Shown one piece after another: positions 43,219-51,452 of a stretch of DNA of 64,000 nt. The notes under the pieces are model-generated. The model was not told the DNA's origin. It made no database searches and was given only the letters and a program-made list of their open reading frames with translations. A program made the position numbers and the translations under genes. The DNA is from Streptomyces ficellus. GTDB taxonomy: Bacteria; Actinomycetota; Actinomycetes; Streptomycetales; Streptomycetaceae. Location of the stretch: assembly GCF_030406405.1 (NCBI RefSeq), contig NZ_JAUEPL010000033.1, positions 1 through 64,000 of the forward strand, given 5' to 3'. The stretch's first letter is position 1; every line of letters begins with the position of its first letter.

Positions 43219-43416
43219 ATGAGCGCCCCGCTCCCGACGAGCCACACGGCCGTGACCGTGCCCGAGGTCATGGCGGCTCTCAAGCTCAGCCGGTTCAAGG
43301 TCTACGACCTGATCCGTACCAGGCAGCTCCCCAGTTTCACGGTCGGCCGTGCCCGGCGAGTGCCGGCGGACGCCCTCCACACCTTCATGCAGAACCAGCT
43401 CAAGGAGGCCGCGTAG
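43219..43416 (+). CDS. xis: Excisionase (helix-turn-helix, MerR-like)
   Basis: The 65-residue product has a winged helix of the excisionase family: TVPEVMAALKLSRFKVYDLI, then RTRQLPSFTVGRARRVPADA. GAGGAGG precedes ATG 43,219. It overlaps the integrase start by one base (TAGTG), so Xis and Int are made together. Xis would bend DNA at the att region and steer Int to excision. Confidence 0.92.
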   Translation: MSAPLPTSHTAVTVPEVMAALKLSRFKVYDLIRTRQLPSFTVGRARRVPADALHTFMQNQLKEAA

Positions 43417-44618
43417 TGGCCAAGCGCGCCAATGGCGAGGGAAGCATCACGATCCGGAAGGACGGCACGTATCACGGTCGCGTGTACGTCACGACGACCA
43501 GCGGCATCCGTAAGCGGGTGTCCGTCTACGGCAAGACCCGCGACGAGGTACGCGGGAAGATCACGGAACTCCAGGCTCAGGAGAACCAGGGCATCCCCGT
43601 CCCGGACACGAACATGAACCTGGAGGACTACCTCACCTACTGGTTGGTCAAGGTGGTCAAGGTCCACCGGCGGCCCAAGACGTACCAGGGGTACGAGAGC
43701 GTGGCGCGCGTCCACCTCGTCCCGGGACTGGGCCGGAAGAAGATCCGGACGCTCCGGGCAGCCGAGGTCCGTACGTGGCTCGCGCGCGTCGCCTCCGAGT
43801 GCCAGTGCTGCAAGCACGGATGGGACAAGGAGCGGCGGGAACCGGAGTGCTGCGCGGCGGGGGAGTGCTGCAAGACGCTGCTGTCCCGCCGGATGGTGCA
43901 GTCGATCCACGCGGTGCTGCGGAACGCGCTGCAGAACGCCGTACGCGAGGAGCTGATCGTGCGGAACGTCGCCCAGCTCGTCCAGGTCCCCACACCCACG
44001 TACGGCACCGGGAAGGGGCTCAGCGTCGCAGAAGCCCGTCTCCTTCTCCACGAATCCGAGGAGGACCGGCTCCACGCGCTGTACGTCCTGGCCCTGGTCA
44101 TGGGGATGCGGCGGGGCGAGCTGCTGGGGCTGCGGTGGGCCGCCGTGGACCTGGACAGGGAGACCTTGATCGTGGAGCGGGCGCTCCAGCGGGTCGACGG
44201 GGAGCTGATGCTCGTCCAGCCCAAGACGCTTTCCTCCATCCGGACGGTCCCCCTTCCGCCATTCGTGACCAAGGCACTGGTCGACCACAAGGAGCGGCAG
44301 GCTCAGGAGCGAGCCGCCGCCGGCATCGAGTGGAAGGAACATGGGCTGGTGTTCACGTCCCGCATCGGGACGCCACTGGAGCCGGACAATCTCCGGCGGA
44401 GCTGGCACCCCCTCCGGAAGCGACTGGGGCTGGATATCCGCTTCCATGATCTCCGGCACTCGGCCGTGTCCCTGCTGCTGGACCTGGGGGCGCCGCCGCA
44501 CATCGTCCGGCAGATCGTCGGCCATAGCGACATCGGGGTCACGATGAAGGTGTACGCCCACGCGTCGCTGGACGAGCAGCGCAAGGCACTGCGGAAGCTC
44601 GGAGACGCCCTCTCCTGA
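43416..44618 (+). CDS. int: Tyrosine site-specific integrase
   Basis: The 400-residue product has an N-terminal arm-binding region (EGSITIRKDGTYHGRVYV), a core-binding SAM-like domain and the catalytic domain. Catalytic residues are visible: Arg in LVMGMRRGELLGLRW, HDLRH at 344-348, the second His in IVGHSDIG and the nucleophile Tyr380 in TMKVYAH. A Cys-rich insert (ECQCCKHG, then PECCAAGECCK) lies in the core-binding domain and is seen in some actinobacterial integrases. GTG 43,416 is coupled to xis. It lies 87 bases from attR, the usual place for the integrase of an element in a tRNA. Confidence 0.95.
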   Translation: MAKRANGEGSITIRKDGTYHGRVYVTTTSGIRKRVSVYGKTRDEVRGKITELQAQENQGIPVPDTNMNLEDYLTYWLVKVVKVHRRPKTYQGYESVARVHLVPGLGRKKIRTLRAAEVRTWLARVASECQCCKHGWDKERREPECCAAGECCKTLLSRRMVQSIHAVLRNALQNAVREELIVRNVAQLVQVPTPTYGTGKGLSVAEARLLLHESEEDRLHALYVLALVMGMRRGELLGLRWAAVDLDRETLIVERALQRVDGELMLVQPKTLSSIRTVPLPPFVTKALVDHKERQAQERAAAGIEWKEHGLVFTSRIGTPLEPDNLRRSWHPLRKRLGLDIRFHDLRHSAVSLLLDLGAPPHIVRQIVGHSDIGVTMKVYAHASLDEQRKALRKLGDALS

Positions 44619-44622
44619 CCCC

Positions 44623-44647
44623 GTTGGGGTACCGGTTGGCGTAACCG
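44623..44647 (+). promoter_or_regulatory. Candidate integrase/Xis arm sites near attR
   Basis: GTTGGGGTAC followed by GGTTGGCGTA mirrors the pair near attL at 31,318. It starts five bases after the integrase stop. Confidence 0.58.
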
Positions 44648-44654
44648 ACACGAG

Positions 44655-44689
44655 AACACCCCCACCGAAGATCTTCGATGGGGGTGTTT
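44655..44689. terminator. Terminator between int and tRNA-Phe
   Basis: AACACCCCCA pairs with TGGGGGTGTT, and the loop itself contains CGAAGATCTTCG. It can end transcription of int and, from the other side, of the tRNA cluster. The element supplies it, replacing the native terminator now at 31,155. Confidence 0.83.
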
Positions 44690-44705
44690 GCCCTGGTAGG
44701 GCGGC

Positions 44706-44753
44706 GGTGGCTGGGGCCGGGGTCGAACCGGCGACCTTCCGCTTTTCAGGCGG
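44706..44753 (-). repeat. attR: 48-bp core within intact tRNA-Phe
   Basis: The exact second copy of the attL core. Here the repeat is joined to the chromosomal 5' half, restoring a complete tRNA. Confidence 0.95.
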
Positions 44754-44781
44754 ACGCTCGTACCAACTGAGCTACCCAGCC
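44708..44781 (-). tRNA. tRNA-Phe(GAA), integration target
   Basis: A 74-nt cloverleaf on the minus strand with acceptor GGCTGGG/CCCAGCC, anticodon stem TCCGC/GCGGA, loop CTGAAAA (anticodon GAA) and T-arm with GGTTCGACC. Its 3' 46 bases belong to the AICE core. The CCA end is not encoded. Confidence 0.95.
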
Positions 44782-44803
44782 ACGCGGCTCTTTCGAGTCG
44801 CAG

Positions 44804-44878
44804 CGGTCCTGACGGGATTTGAACCCGCGGCCTCCACCTTGACAGGGTGGCGAGCACTCCAAACTGCTCCACAGGACC
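44804..44878 (-). tRNA. tRNA-Asp(GTC)
   Basis: A 75-nt cloverleaf on the minus strand with acceptor GGTCCTG/CAGGACC, anticodon loop CTGTCAA (GTC) and T-loop TTCAAAT. It lies 22 bases upstream of tRNA-Phe and is probably co-transcribed with it. Confidence 0.94.
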
Positions 44879-44917
44879 AAGCATTGTGCGAGCACTAGTC
44901 TCGCACACGGTGATGCG

Positions 44918-44990
44918 TGCCCCCAACGGGATTCGAACCCGTGCTACCGCCTTGAAAGGGCGGCGTCCTGGGCCACTAGACGATGAGGGC
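44918..44990 (-). tRNA. tRNA-Glu(TTC)
   Basis: A 73-nt cloverleaf on the minus strand with acceptor GCCCTCA paired with TGGGGGC (one G-U), anticodon loop CTTTCAA (TTC) and T-arm GGGTTCGAATCCC. It is the first gene of the Glu-Asp-Phe cluster. Confidence 0.94.
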
Positions 44991-45070
44991 TGATGGCCCG
45001 CCTGGGCGCTTCTCAGCGCGTCGGGGACGTGAGAAGCATATGGGATGGCGGGACCGATCGCCAAAACGGT

Positions 45071-46615
45071 TTACGGGGAGCGGGCTGCGGAGGGTGTCGG
45101 GGGCGGGCTCGGGGAAGGGGCGCCGGGCTGGTTGTCGTCCGGCAGGTGACGGCTGACCTCGGCCGTCGTGAGCCCCAGGCCGCCCAGGGTGATCTCGTCC
45201 CAGGCCTGGAGGTGGCGCGTGTCGCGGTCCAGGTAGAGCACCGACGCGCGGACCTTCTCCGGTTTGTCGTTCTGGACCGCGCGAAGGCCACCGCCGCCCG
45301 TGGAGCCCTCGATCTTGATGCGGGTCCCGCCGGGGAGCACCTCCGTCTCGCGGCGGTGCACGTGGCCCGCCAGGACCAGCGGGACCTCGCCGTCCGTCTG
45401 GCGCGCGGCGACCGGGTTGTGGGCCACCGCGATGTCCACGGGCGTGCCCGCCCGCCGCTGCTCGCGCAGGGAGGCGGCGAGTTCCGCGCCCGCCGCGAGC
45501 TCGGCGTCGTCACCGGCCGCCACCACCGAGCGGTCCGGCGTGAACTGCGGGTCACCGGTGCCGGCCACCCGGAGGCCGGCGACCGTGACGGCGCGGCCCT
45601 TGTCGAGGACGTGGACGTTCTTGAGCCGCTGGAGGTACCGCTGGGTGACCTGCGAGTCGTGGTTGCCGCGGACCCACACGTACGGCGCGCCGAGGTCGCT
45701 GATCGGGTCGAGGAAGCCGTTCTCGGCGGCGGAGCCGTGGTCCATGGTGTCGCCCGAGTCGATGATCACGTCGATCCGGTACTGCTCGACGAGCGAGCGG
45801 ATGATCTCCCAGGCCGCGGGGTTGAGGTGGATGTCGGAGACGTGCAGCACCCGCATCGTCCCCGGGTCGGGCTGGTAGGTGGGGAGCGTCGAGGTCGCGT
45901 CGTACAGCTTGGTCACATTGGTGACCAGGAGGGCGAGTTCCTTCTGGTAGACGTCGAACTCACTGACGATCGAGCGGGCGTTGCCCACGACGGACGGAGC
46001 CGAGGTGAGCAGTCCGGAGAACCTCGGCTCCAGGACGGACTTGGGGTTCCACGTGGCGAACGCGGACGCCCCCGACGCGGCCAGCAGCGCGAGGGCCAGG
46101 CCGCCGGCGGCCAGGGCGCGGCGCGGGCGGCGGTAGACGGCGAGACCGAGGGCGGTGGCGCCGGCCACGACGGCGACGCAGGAGCGCAGGGCCAGCTCGC
46201 GGGTGCCGTCGGCGACGTCCTGGGTGATCTCCTCCTGGAGGCCCGTGATGCGTTCCGGGTGTTCGACCAGGGCATGGGCGCGGACGGGGTCGAGCTGGTC
46301 GACGTCCACGTCGAGGCGGATGGGGGCGGTGTGCGAGTCGAGTTCCAGCGCCCCCAGCGGCGACACGTTGATCTTCGTGCCGCCGGAGAGGGAAGGGCGC
46401 AGGGTCATGCTGGTGTCCATCGGCCCCACGGGCGCGCGGACGCTGCCGACGATCAGCAGGCCCAGCCAGGCCCCGAGCAGGACGACGGCGACCAGGCCCA
46501 GGGCGCGGACGTAGGGGTGCGGGTCATGGACGAGGGTGCTGGTGGGGCCGGTGCGGTGGGAGCGGTAGTGACGCAGTACGCGGTGGTACGCGGCGCGGAC
46601 GACGGCTCGGGGCAT
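45071..46615 (-). CDS. Membrane-anchored metallophosphoesterase
   Basis: The 514-residue product has an N-terminal transmembrane helix (ALGLVAVVLLGAWLGLLIVG) and further hydrophobic segments to ~185. A calcineurin-like phosphoesterase domain fills the rest: DIHLNPAAW, DSGDTMDHG, VRGNHDSQ, AVAHNPVA and LAGHVHRRE supply the metal ligands. The catalytic domain probably faces outwards. I chose ATG 46,615; the open frame upstream is not supported. It is divergent from the zincin gene, 59 bases away. Confidence 0.9.
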   Translation of the reverse strand: MPRAVVRAAYHRVLRHYRSHRTGPTSTLVHDPHPYVRALGLVAVVLLGAWLGLLIVGSVRAPVGPMDTSMTLRPSLSGGTKINVSPLGALELDSHTAPIRLDVDVDQLDPVRAHALVEHPERITGLQEEITQDVADGTRELALRSCVAVVAGATALGLAVYRRPRRALAAGGLALALLAASGASAFATWNPKSVLEPRFSGLLTSAPSVVGNARSIVSEFDVYQKELALLVTNVTKLYDATSTLPTYQPDPGTMRVLHVSDIHLNPAAWEIIRSLVEQYRIDVIIDSGDTMDHGSAAENGFLDPISDLGAPYVWVRGNHDSQVTQRYLQRLKNVHVLDKGRAVTVAGLRVAGTGDPQFTPDRSVVAAGDDAELAAGAELAASLREQRRAGTPVDIAVAHNPVAARQTDGEVPLVLAGHVHRRETEVLPGGTRIKIEGSTGGGGLRAVQNDKPEKVRASVLYLDRDTRHLQAWDEITLGGLGLTTAEVSRHLPDDNQPGAPSPSPPPTPSAARSP

Positions 46616-46674
46616 GGCCGCCGTATGCCCATGCGGGTGGGCCGCTATGCCCGGCGATCCGGGAGAATGGCCGC

Positions 46675-47025
46675 GTGCTGGAGATGACATGCGAGGAGTT
46701 CGAGGAACTGGTCGCCGAGGCGCTGGACAGGATCCCGCCGGAGCTGACGCGGCTGATGGACAACGTCGCGGTGTTCGTGGAGGACGAGCCGTCGGCCGAC
46801 GATCCGGATCTGCTGGGTCTGTACGAGGGGACTCCGCTGACCGACCGGGGTGAGTGGTACGCGGGCGTGCTGCCCGACCGGATCACCATCTACCGGGGGC
46901 CGACGCTGCGGATGTGCGAGTCGCGGGAGGACGTGGTCGCCGAGACGGAGGTGACCGTGGTGCACGAGATCGCCCACCACTTCGGCATCGACGACGAGCG
47001 GCTGCACGAGCTGGGATACGGCTGA
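46675..47025 (+). CDS. Zincin-like metallopeptidase (PF06262 family)
   Basis: The 116-residue product has the minimal zincin motif VVHEIAHHFGIDDERL near the C-terminus, preceded by YRGPTLRMC and the N-terminal FEELVAEALDRIPPEL. The PF06262 family is widespread in actinobacteria, with unknown substrate. The start is GTG 46,675 with GGGAGA eight bases upstream; the product begins MLEMTCEEF. Confidence 0.92.
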   Translation: MLEMTCEEFEELVAEALDRIPPELTRLMDNVAVFVEDEPSADDPDLLGLYEGTPLTDRGEWYAGVLPDRITIYRGPTLRMCESREDVVAETEVTVVHEIAHHFGIDDERLHELGYG

Positions 47026-47110
47026 CAGGCGCCGGGCGGGCGGGCGTGTCCTTGTGGGGCGTGGGGAGTTGGGCAGGGAAACCCCGTCCCGCACCCATGG
47101 AGGTGCCCTC

Positions 47111-47737
47111 GTGCGCCATTTGCCCGCTCCCGTCCGATGGGCCGTCACCGCACTGGCGGTCGCGGCCTCCGCAGGTTCCGTCAGCGGCTGCATGAGCGTG
47201 TCCGACGAGAGCGAGAAGCCCGCACCCGCCAGGTCCGCCGGCCCCACGGGCGCCGCGGCGGCCGAGCGGGACGGCGTCGTCCAGGTGCCGGGCGGCGGGC
47301 GGCACGACGTACGCACCGGACAGGACCCGGGGGACGAGGCGGACGCGGCGGACGAGGACGGCGGTGCGTCGCCCGAGCCCAGCGGTTCCTCCGCGAAGCC
47401 GTCCGCGAGGCCCTCGGCGGACGGCAAGCCGGGGGCGCGGCCCGCGCGCCCGCCCGCTCCGTCGCCGACCGGTGGGGGCGGCGGCGACGGCGGGGCCTCG
47501 CCCAGCCACCAGCCGACGCCTCCGGAGCCCACCCCGCCGCCGGAGCCGACGCCCACGCCGACGCCGCCGGCCGAACCGAGCCCGGACCCCTCGGAGCCGC
47601 CGACCGCCTCGCCGGCCGCCGACACCCGTACGCAGGCCATGGGAGCCCCGGACCGGCGGGAGGTCGACGGCCGGGACGGTGAACCGTCGGGCGGGGAGTC
47701 GCAACCGGTGGCATCACCGCAGGTCGCGCCGGCATGA
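47111..47737 (+). CDS. Pro/Glu-rich lipoprotein
   Basis: The 208-residue product starts at GTG 47,111 behind GGAGGTG. The signal peptide (VRWAVTALAVAASAGSVSGC) ends in lipobox VSGC. The mature protein is disordered, with a PTPPEPTPPPEPTPTPTP stretch that may span the cell wall. No domain is recognised. Confidence 0.7.
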   Translation: MRHLPAPVRWAVTALAVAASAGSVSGCMSVSDESEKPAPARSAGPTGAAAAERDGVVQVPGGGRHDVRTGQDPGDEADAADEDGGASPEPSGSSAKPSARPSADGKPGARPARPPAPSPTGGGGGDGGASPSHQPTPPEPTPPPEPTPTPTPPAEPSPDPSEPPTASPAADTRTQAMGAPDRREVDGRDGEPSGGESQPVASPQVAPA

Positions 47738-47955
47738 GGGTGGGTGTGACGGGGTCGGTTTGCGTTGGGTGGGGGGGAGTGCGTATGGTGGTAGATCGTT
47801 TGATCCCATGTTCCCCTTTGCCCGGCGCCATTACCGAGAGCGCCGCGTGTGGCGCGTACTCTCCCTTGCCGTGGCTGACCGCATAGAGGCGGTCGAATTG
47901 CGAAACACGGAGTTGACGGGCGCGTGCCGAGACTCCGGAAGGTTTCGCATTTCGC

Positions 47956-50211
47956 ATGTCCATTTTCAGTCCTGACCACGCCGTCATGCCCGAGAACAAC
48001 GACCTCGACGAGAGCGTTGTCGACCTCGACGAGAGCGTTGTCGCCGACGAGGCTCCCGAGCAGGAGACGGCGGACGAGCCGCAGGTCACCTTCGGCGACC
48101 TGGGCCTGCCCGAGGGCGTCGTCCGCAAGCTCGCCCAGAACGGCGTGACCAGCCCCTTCCCGATCCAGGCCGCGACCATCCCGGACGCCCTGGCCGGCAA
48201 GGACATCCTCGGCCGCGGCCGCACCGGCTCCGGCAAGACCCTCTCCTTCGGTCTGCCGCTGCTGGCCACCCTGGCCGGCGGCCACACCGACAAGAAGAAG
48301 CCCCGCGGCGTCATCCTCACCCCGACCCGTGAGCTCGCGATGCAGGTCGCGGACGCCCTCCAGCCGTACGGCGATGTGCTCGGCCTCAAGATGAAGGTCG
48401 TCTGCGGCGGTACGTCGATGAGCAACCAGATCTACGCCCTGGAGCGCGGCGTCGACATCCTCGTCGCCACCCCGGGCCGCCTGCGCGACGTCATCAACCG
48501 TGGCGCCTGCTCCCTGGAGGCCGTCCAGGTCGCGGTCCTCGACGAGGCCGACCAGATGGCCGACCTGGGCTTCCTGCCCGAGGTCACCGAGCTGCTCGAC
48601 CAGGTTCCGGCCGGCGGCCAGCGCCTGCTGTTCTCCGCGACGATGGAGAACGAGATCGCGACGCTGGTCAAGCGCTACCTGACCGACCCGGTCGTCCACG
48701 AGGTCGACAGCGCCCAGGGCAACGTCACCACCATGACCCACCACGTCCTGGTCGTGAAGCCGAAGGACAAGGCCCCGGTCACCGCCGCGATCGCCGCCCG
48801 CAAGGGCCGCACGATCATCTTCGTCCGCACCCAGCTGGGCGCCGACCGTATCGCCGAGCAGCTCCAGGACACCGGCGTCAAGGCCGACGCGCTGCACGGC
48901 GGCATGACGCAGGGCGCCCGTACGCGCGTCCTCGAAGACTTCAAGAAGGGTTACGTCAACGCGCTCGTCGCGACCGACGTCGCCGCCCGCGGTATCCACG
49001 TCGACGGCATCGACCTGGTCCTGAACGTGGACCCGGCCGGTGACCACAAGGACTACCTGCACCGTTCGGGCCGTACCGCCCGCGCCGGCAAGTCCGGTGT
49101 GGTCGTCTCGCTGGCCCTGCCGCACCAGCGCCGCCAGATCTTCCGCCTCATGGAGGACGCGGGCGTCGACGCCTCGCGTCACATCGTGGGCGGCGCCGGG
49201 GCCTTCGACCCGGAGGTCGCCGAGATCACCGGCGCCCGGTCGCTGACCGAGGTCCAGGCCGACTCGGCGAACAACGCCGCCAAGCAGGCCGAGCGCGAGG
49301 TCGCCGACCTCACCAAGGAGCTGGAGCGGCTCCAGCGCCGGGCCGTGGAGCTGCGCGAGGAGGCCGACCGCCTGGTCGCCCGTGCCGCCCGTGAGCGGGG
49401 CGAGGACCCGCAGGCCGCCGTCGCCGAGGTGACGGAGGCCGCGGTGGCCGAGGTCGAGGCCGCGGTGTCCGTGCCGGCGCAGCCGGTGCGCGAGCGCGAG
49501 TCCCGCGAGGACCGCCCGCCGTACGAGCGCAAGGACCGCCGGGACGACCGGGGCAGCTTCGAGCGCCGCGACCGTGACGACCGTGGCGGCTTCCGCCGTG
49601 ACGACCGTCGTGACAACGACCGTGGCGGGTTCCGCCGGGACAACGACCGTCCCTCGGGTGGTTTCCGCCGCGACAACGACCGCGGTGGGTTCAACCGTGA
49701 CCGTGACGACCGTGGCGGCTTCCGCCGTGACGACCGCCGGGACAACGACCGCCGGGACAACGACCGTCCCTCCGGTGGCTTCCGTCGGGACAACGACCGT
49801 CCGGCCGGCGGTTTCCGCCGGGACAACGACCGTCCGGCCGGTGGCTTCCGCCGCGATGACCGTCCCTCCGGCGGCGGTTTCCGTCGGGACAACGACCGTC
49901 CCTCCGGCGGTTTCCGCCGCGATGACCGTCCCTCCGGCGGTGGCTTCCGCCGGGACAACGACCGTCCGGCCGGTGGCTTCCGCCGCGACGAGCGCCGTGA
50001 CGACCGCCCCACCGGCGGCCACCGTGGCAGCGACCGTCCGTTCAACCGTGACCGTCGCGACGACCGTCCCTCGGGCGGTGGCTTCCGCTCCGGCGGCCAC
50101 GAGCGCCCCTACGGCCGCCGTGACGACCACCGCGGTGGCTCCAGCTCCGGCTCCGGCTCGTTCGGCGCCGGCCGCCGCGACGACAAGCCGCGCTGGAAGC
50201 GCAACGGCTGA
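47956..50211 (+). CDS. DEAD-box RNA helicase with FRRDNDRP-type repeat tail
   Basis: The 751-residue product has a complete DEAD-box core: Q motif FPIQAATIP, GRGRTGSGKT, PTRELAMQ, DEAD in VLDEADQMAD, SAT and HRSGRTARAG. A coiled-coil-like segment follows the core (~430-480). The C-terminal ~240 residues are Arg/Gly/Asp-rich repeats such as GGFRRDNDRPSGGFRRD. Such RGG-like tails bind RNA and promote condensates in other helicases. The start ATG 47,956 has only a distant GGAAGG; the ~220-base leader may be regulated, as for cold-induced helicases (inference). Confidence 0.92.
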   Translation: MSIFSPDHAVMPENNDLDESVVDLDESVVADEAPEQETADEPQVTFGDLGLPEGVVRKLAQNGVTSPFPIQAATIPDALAGKDILGRGRTGSGKTLSFGLPLLATLAGGHTDKKKPRGVILTPTRELAMQVADALQPYGDVLGLKMKVVCGGTSMSNQIYALERGVDILVATPGRLRDVINRGACSLEAVQVAVLDEADQMADLGFLPEVTELLDQVPAGGQRLLFSATMENEIATLVKRYLTDPVVHEVDSAQGNVTTMTHHVLVVKPKDKAPVTAAIAARKGRTIIFVRTQLGADRIAEQLQDTGVKADALHGGMTQGARTRVLEDFKKGYVNALVATDVAARGIHVDGIDLVLNVDPAGDHKDYLHRSGRTARAGKSGVVVSLALPHQRRQIFRLMEDAGVDASRHIVGGAGAFDPEVAEITGARSLTEVQADSANNAAKQAEREVADLTKELERLQRRAVELREEADRLVARAARERGEDPQAAVAEVTEAAVAEVEAAVSVPAQPVRERESREDRPPYERKDRRDDRGSFERRDRDDRGGFRRDDRRDNDRGGFRRDNDRPSGGFRRDNDRGGFNRDRDDRGGFRRDDRRDNDRRDNDRPSGGFRRDNDRPAGGFRRDNDRPAGGFRRDDRPSGGGFRRDNDRPSGGFRRDDRPSGGGFRRDNDRPAGGFRRDERRDDRPTGGHRGSDRPFNRDRRDDRPSGGGFRSGGHERPYGRRDDHRGGSSSGSGSFGAGRRDDKPRWKRNG
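49570..50080 (+). repeat. Coding repeat array in the helicase tail
   Basis: Imperfect repeats of 24-30 bases encode GGFRRDNDRPSG, GGFRRDDRPSGG and GGFRRDNDRG units, about fifteen in all. Synonymous changes between copies show they are old and kept for protein sequence. The array could shift length by recombination. Confidence 0.85.
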
Positions 50212-50227
50212 CGCGTAACCCACTGAG

Positions 50228-50268
50228 CAGGGCCCGTATCTCGTACAGAGGTACGGGCCCTGTCCTTT
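50228..50268 (+). terminator. Terminator of the DEAD-box gene
   Basis: CAGGGCCCGTA pairs with TACGGGCCCTG around a 13-base loop, followed by TCCTTTT, 17 bases after the stop. Confidence 0.88.
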
Positions 50269-50411
50269 TGCTCATGCGGCGACTGTTACGATCCGCCCAC
50301 TTGCGGTGGGGGCACGGCAAGGGGGGCGTCCCGGGCCGCAGGTCTCAGCGGTGGGCTGCCGACGCCGCTTCCCCCGCGCCTTTCAGGGGGAGGGAACCCA
50401 TCAACCGTCAC

Positions 50412-51335
50412 GTGTTGACGCGCGCCGCCGCGTCCGCCGCTCTGACCATGTCGCTGACCGCCGGACTGGTCTCCACGCACGCCACCGCCGCGCCGGCCGC
50501 GCCCCTCGGGTCCGCCGCGTCTGCCGCGTCCGCCGCGTCCGCCGCGTCCCTGCCGGTCGCGGAGTGGCGCGACTTCTCCGGCCTGCCCGACGGCGCGGGC
50601 GACCTGGTGGTCATCAACGAGGACGGCAGCCTGTCGTTCTTCTGGGGCAGCGGTACGGGAAGCCTGCGGGCGCACCCGTCGTACTGGGGCAGTGGCTTCA
50701 CCCACGTGGTGCCGTTCGGCGATCTGACGGGTGACGGCTGCAACGACCTGCTCACCCGCCGCGCCAACGGCGACCTCTACAAGGAGGAGGTTCACTGCGA
50801 CCCCGGCAGGGGCGGCCAGCTCGACATGAGTACCCGGCTCGGCACGGGCTGGCACCAATTCAACGTGCTCACCTCACCCGGGGACCTCACCGGGGACGGC
50901 CACGCCGACCTCGTCGCGCGGCAGGCGGCGACGGGGGACATGTATCTGTACGCCAACGACGGCGCCGGCAAGCTCAAGGCGCGCGGCCGGATCGGCACCA
51001 ACTGGAAGCTGTACCGGGCGGTCTTCGGCGCCGGGGACATCAACGGTGACGGCGTGGGCGACGTGCTGGCCGTCGACCGGGCCAACTCGCTGTGGCGGTA
51101 CGACGGCACCGCGGCCGGCACGCTCAAGCCCCGGGCGCTGGTCTTCGGCGGCAACTGGGCCATGGGCCGCAACGCCTTCGTCGGCGTCGGCGACATCACC
51201 AACGACGGCGTACCGGACCTCATCTCCCGCAACGCCGCCGGGCATCTGCTGCGCAACGCCGGTAAGGGCGCCGGTTCCTTCCGGTCGACCGTGAAGATCG
51301 CGATCGGCTGGCAGCGCTTCAAGGCGCTCTACTAG
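50412..51335 (+). CDS. Secreted FG-GAP/VCBS-repeat protein
   Basis: From GTG 50,412 the 307-residue product has a signal peptide (SAALTMSLTAGLVSTHATA), an Ala-Ser repeat linker, then FG-GAP beta-propeller repeats with calcium-loop motifs DLTGDGCNDLL, DLTGDGHADLV, DINGDGVGDVL and DITNDGVPDLI. It is closely related to the C-terminal quarter of the next gene. The substrate is unknown; extracellular binding is likely. The start is uncertain: GGGGAGGGAA is ~14 bases from GTG, and no better start is in frame. Confidence 0.8.
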   Translation: MLTRAAASAALTMSLTAGLVSTHATAAPAAPLGSAASAASAASAASLPVAEWRDFSGLPDGAGDLVVINEDGSLSFFWGSGTGSLRAHPSYWGSGFTHVVPFGDLTGDGCNDLLTRRANGDLYKEEVHCDPGRGGQLDMSTRLGTGWHQFNVLTSPGDLTGDGHADLVARQAATGDMYLYANDGAGKLKARGRIGTNWKLYRAVFGAGDINGDGVGDVLAVDRANSLWRYDGTAAGTLKPRALVFGGNWAMGRNAFVGVGDITNDGVPDLISRNAAGHLLRNAGKGAGSFRSTVKIAIGWQRFKALY

Positions 51336-51363
51336 CCCGCTCCTGCCCGCTCCTGCCCGCTCC

Positions 51364-51405
51364 ACCAGCCAGCCGGCCAGCCAGCCAGCCAGCCGGCCGG
51401 CCGGA
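51364..51405 (+). repeat. (CAGC)n-like tetranucleotide repeat
   Basis: About ten copies of CAGC/CGGC tetramers in the spacer between the two FG-GAP genes. Confidence 0.75.
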
Positions 51406-51452
51406 GCCGGCGACCACCCGGACCGGCCCGCATTCTTTCCGAGGAAACCTCA

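Larger units (their letters stand above)
31190..44753 (+). mobile_element. Actinomycete integrative and conjugative element (AICE) in tRNA-Phe(GAA)
   Basis: A 48-bp exact direct repeat (31,190-31,237 and 44,706-44,753) bounds the element; the unit length is 13,516 bp. The right copy is the 3' part of an intact tRNA-Phe and the left copy is a 3' tRNA remnant. Inside are a tyrosine integrase and Xis next to attR, Prim-Pol and DUF3631 replication genes, an FtsK-like TraSA-type translocase, spread-type small membrane proteins and a GntR regulator. This is the set of a pSAM2-like AICE that moves double-stranded DNA, of the Prim-Pol (RepPP) replication class. Integrase, excisionase and both att sites look intact, so excision seems possible. 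Confidence 0.93.

Noticed and set aside
24929..44878. A larger island bounded by the two tRNA-Asp genes (24,929 and 44,804)
   Set aside because: The tRNA-Asp genes differ, each is complete, and core genes such as hrpA lie between them. The true element ends are the 48-bp repeats.
49570..50080. Regular repeats resembling a CRISPR array
   Set aside because: The units are in-frame coding repeats of variable length with no unique spacers and no cas genes nearby.
46645..50223. 1,192-codon minus-strand frame opposite the DEAD-box gene
   Set aside because: The Val/Thr/Ala repeats are the antisense reading of the FRRDNDRP coding repeats.
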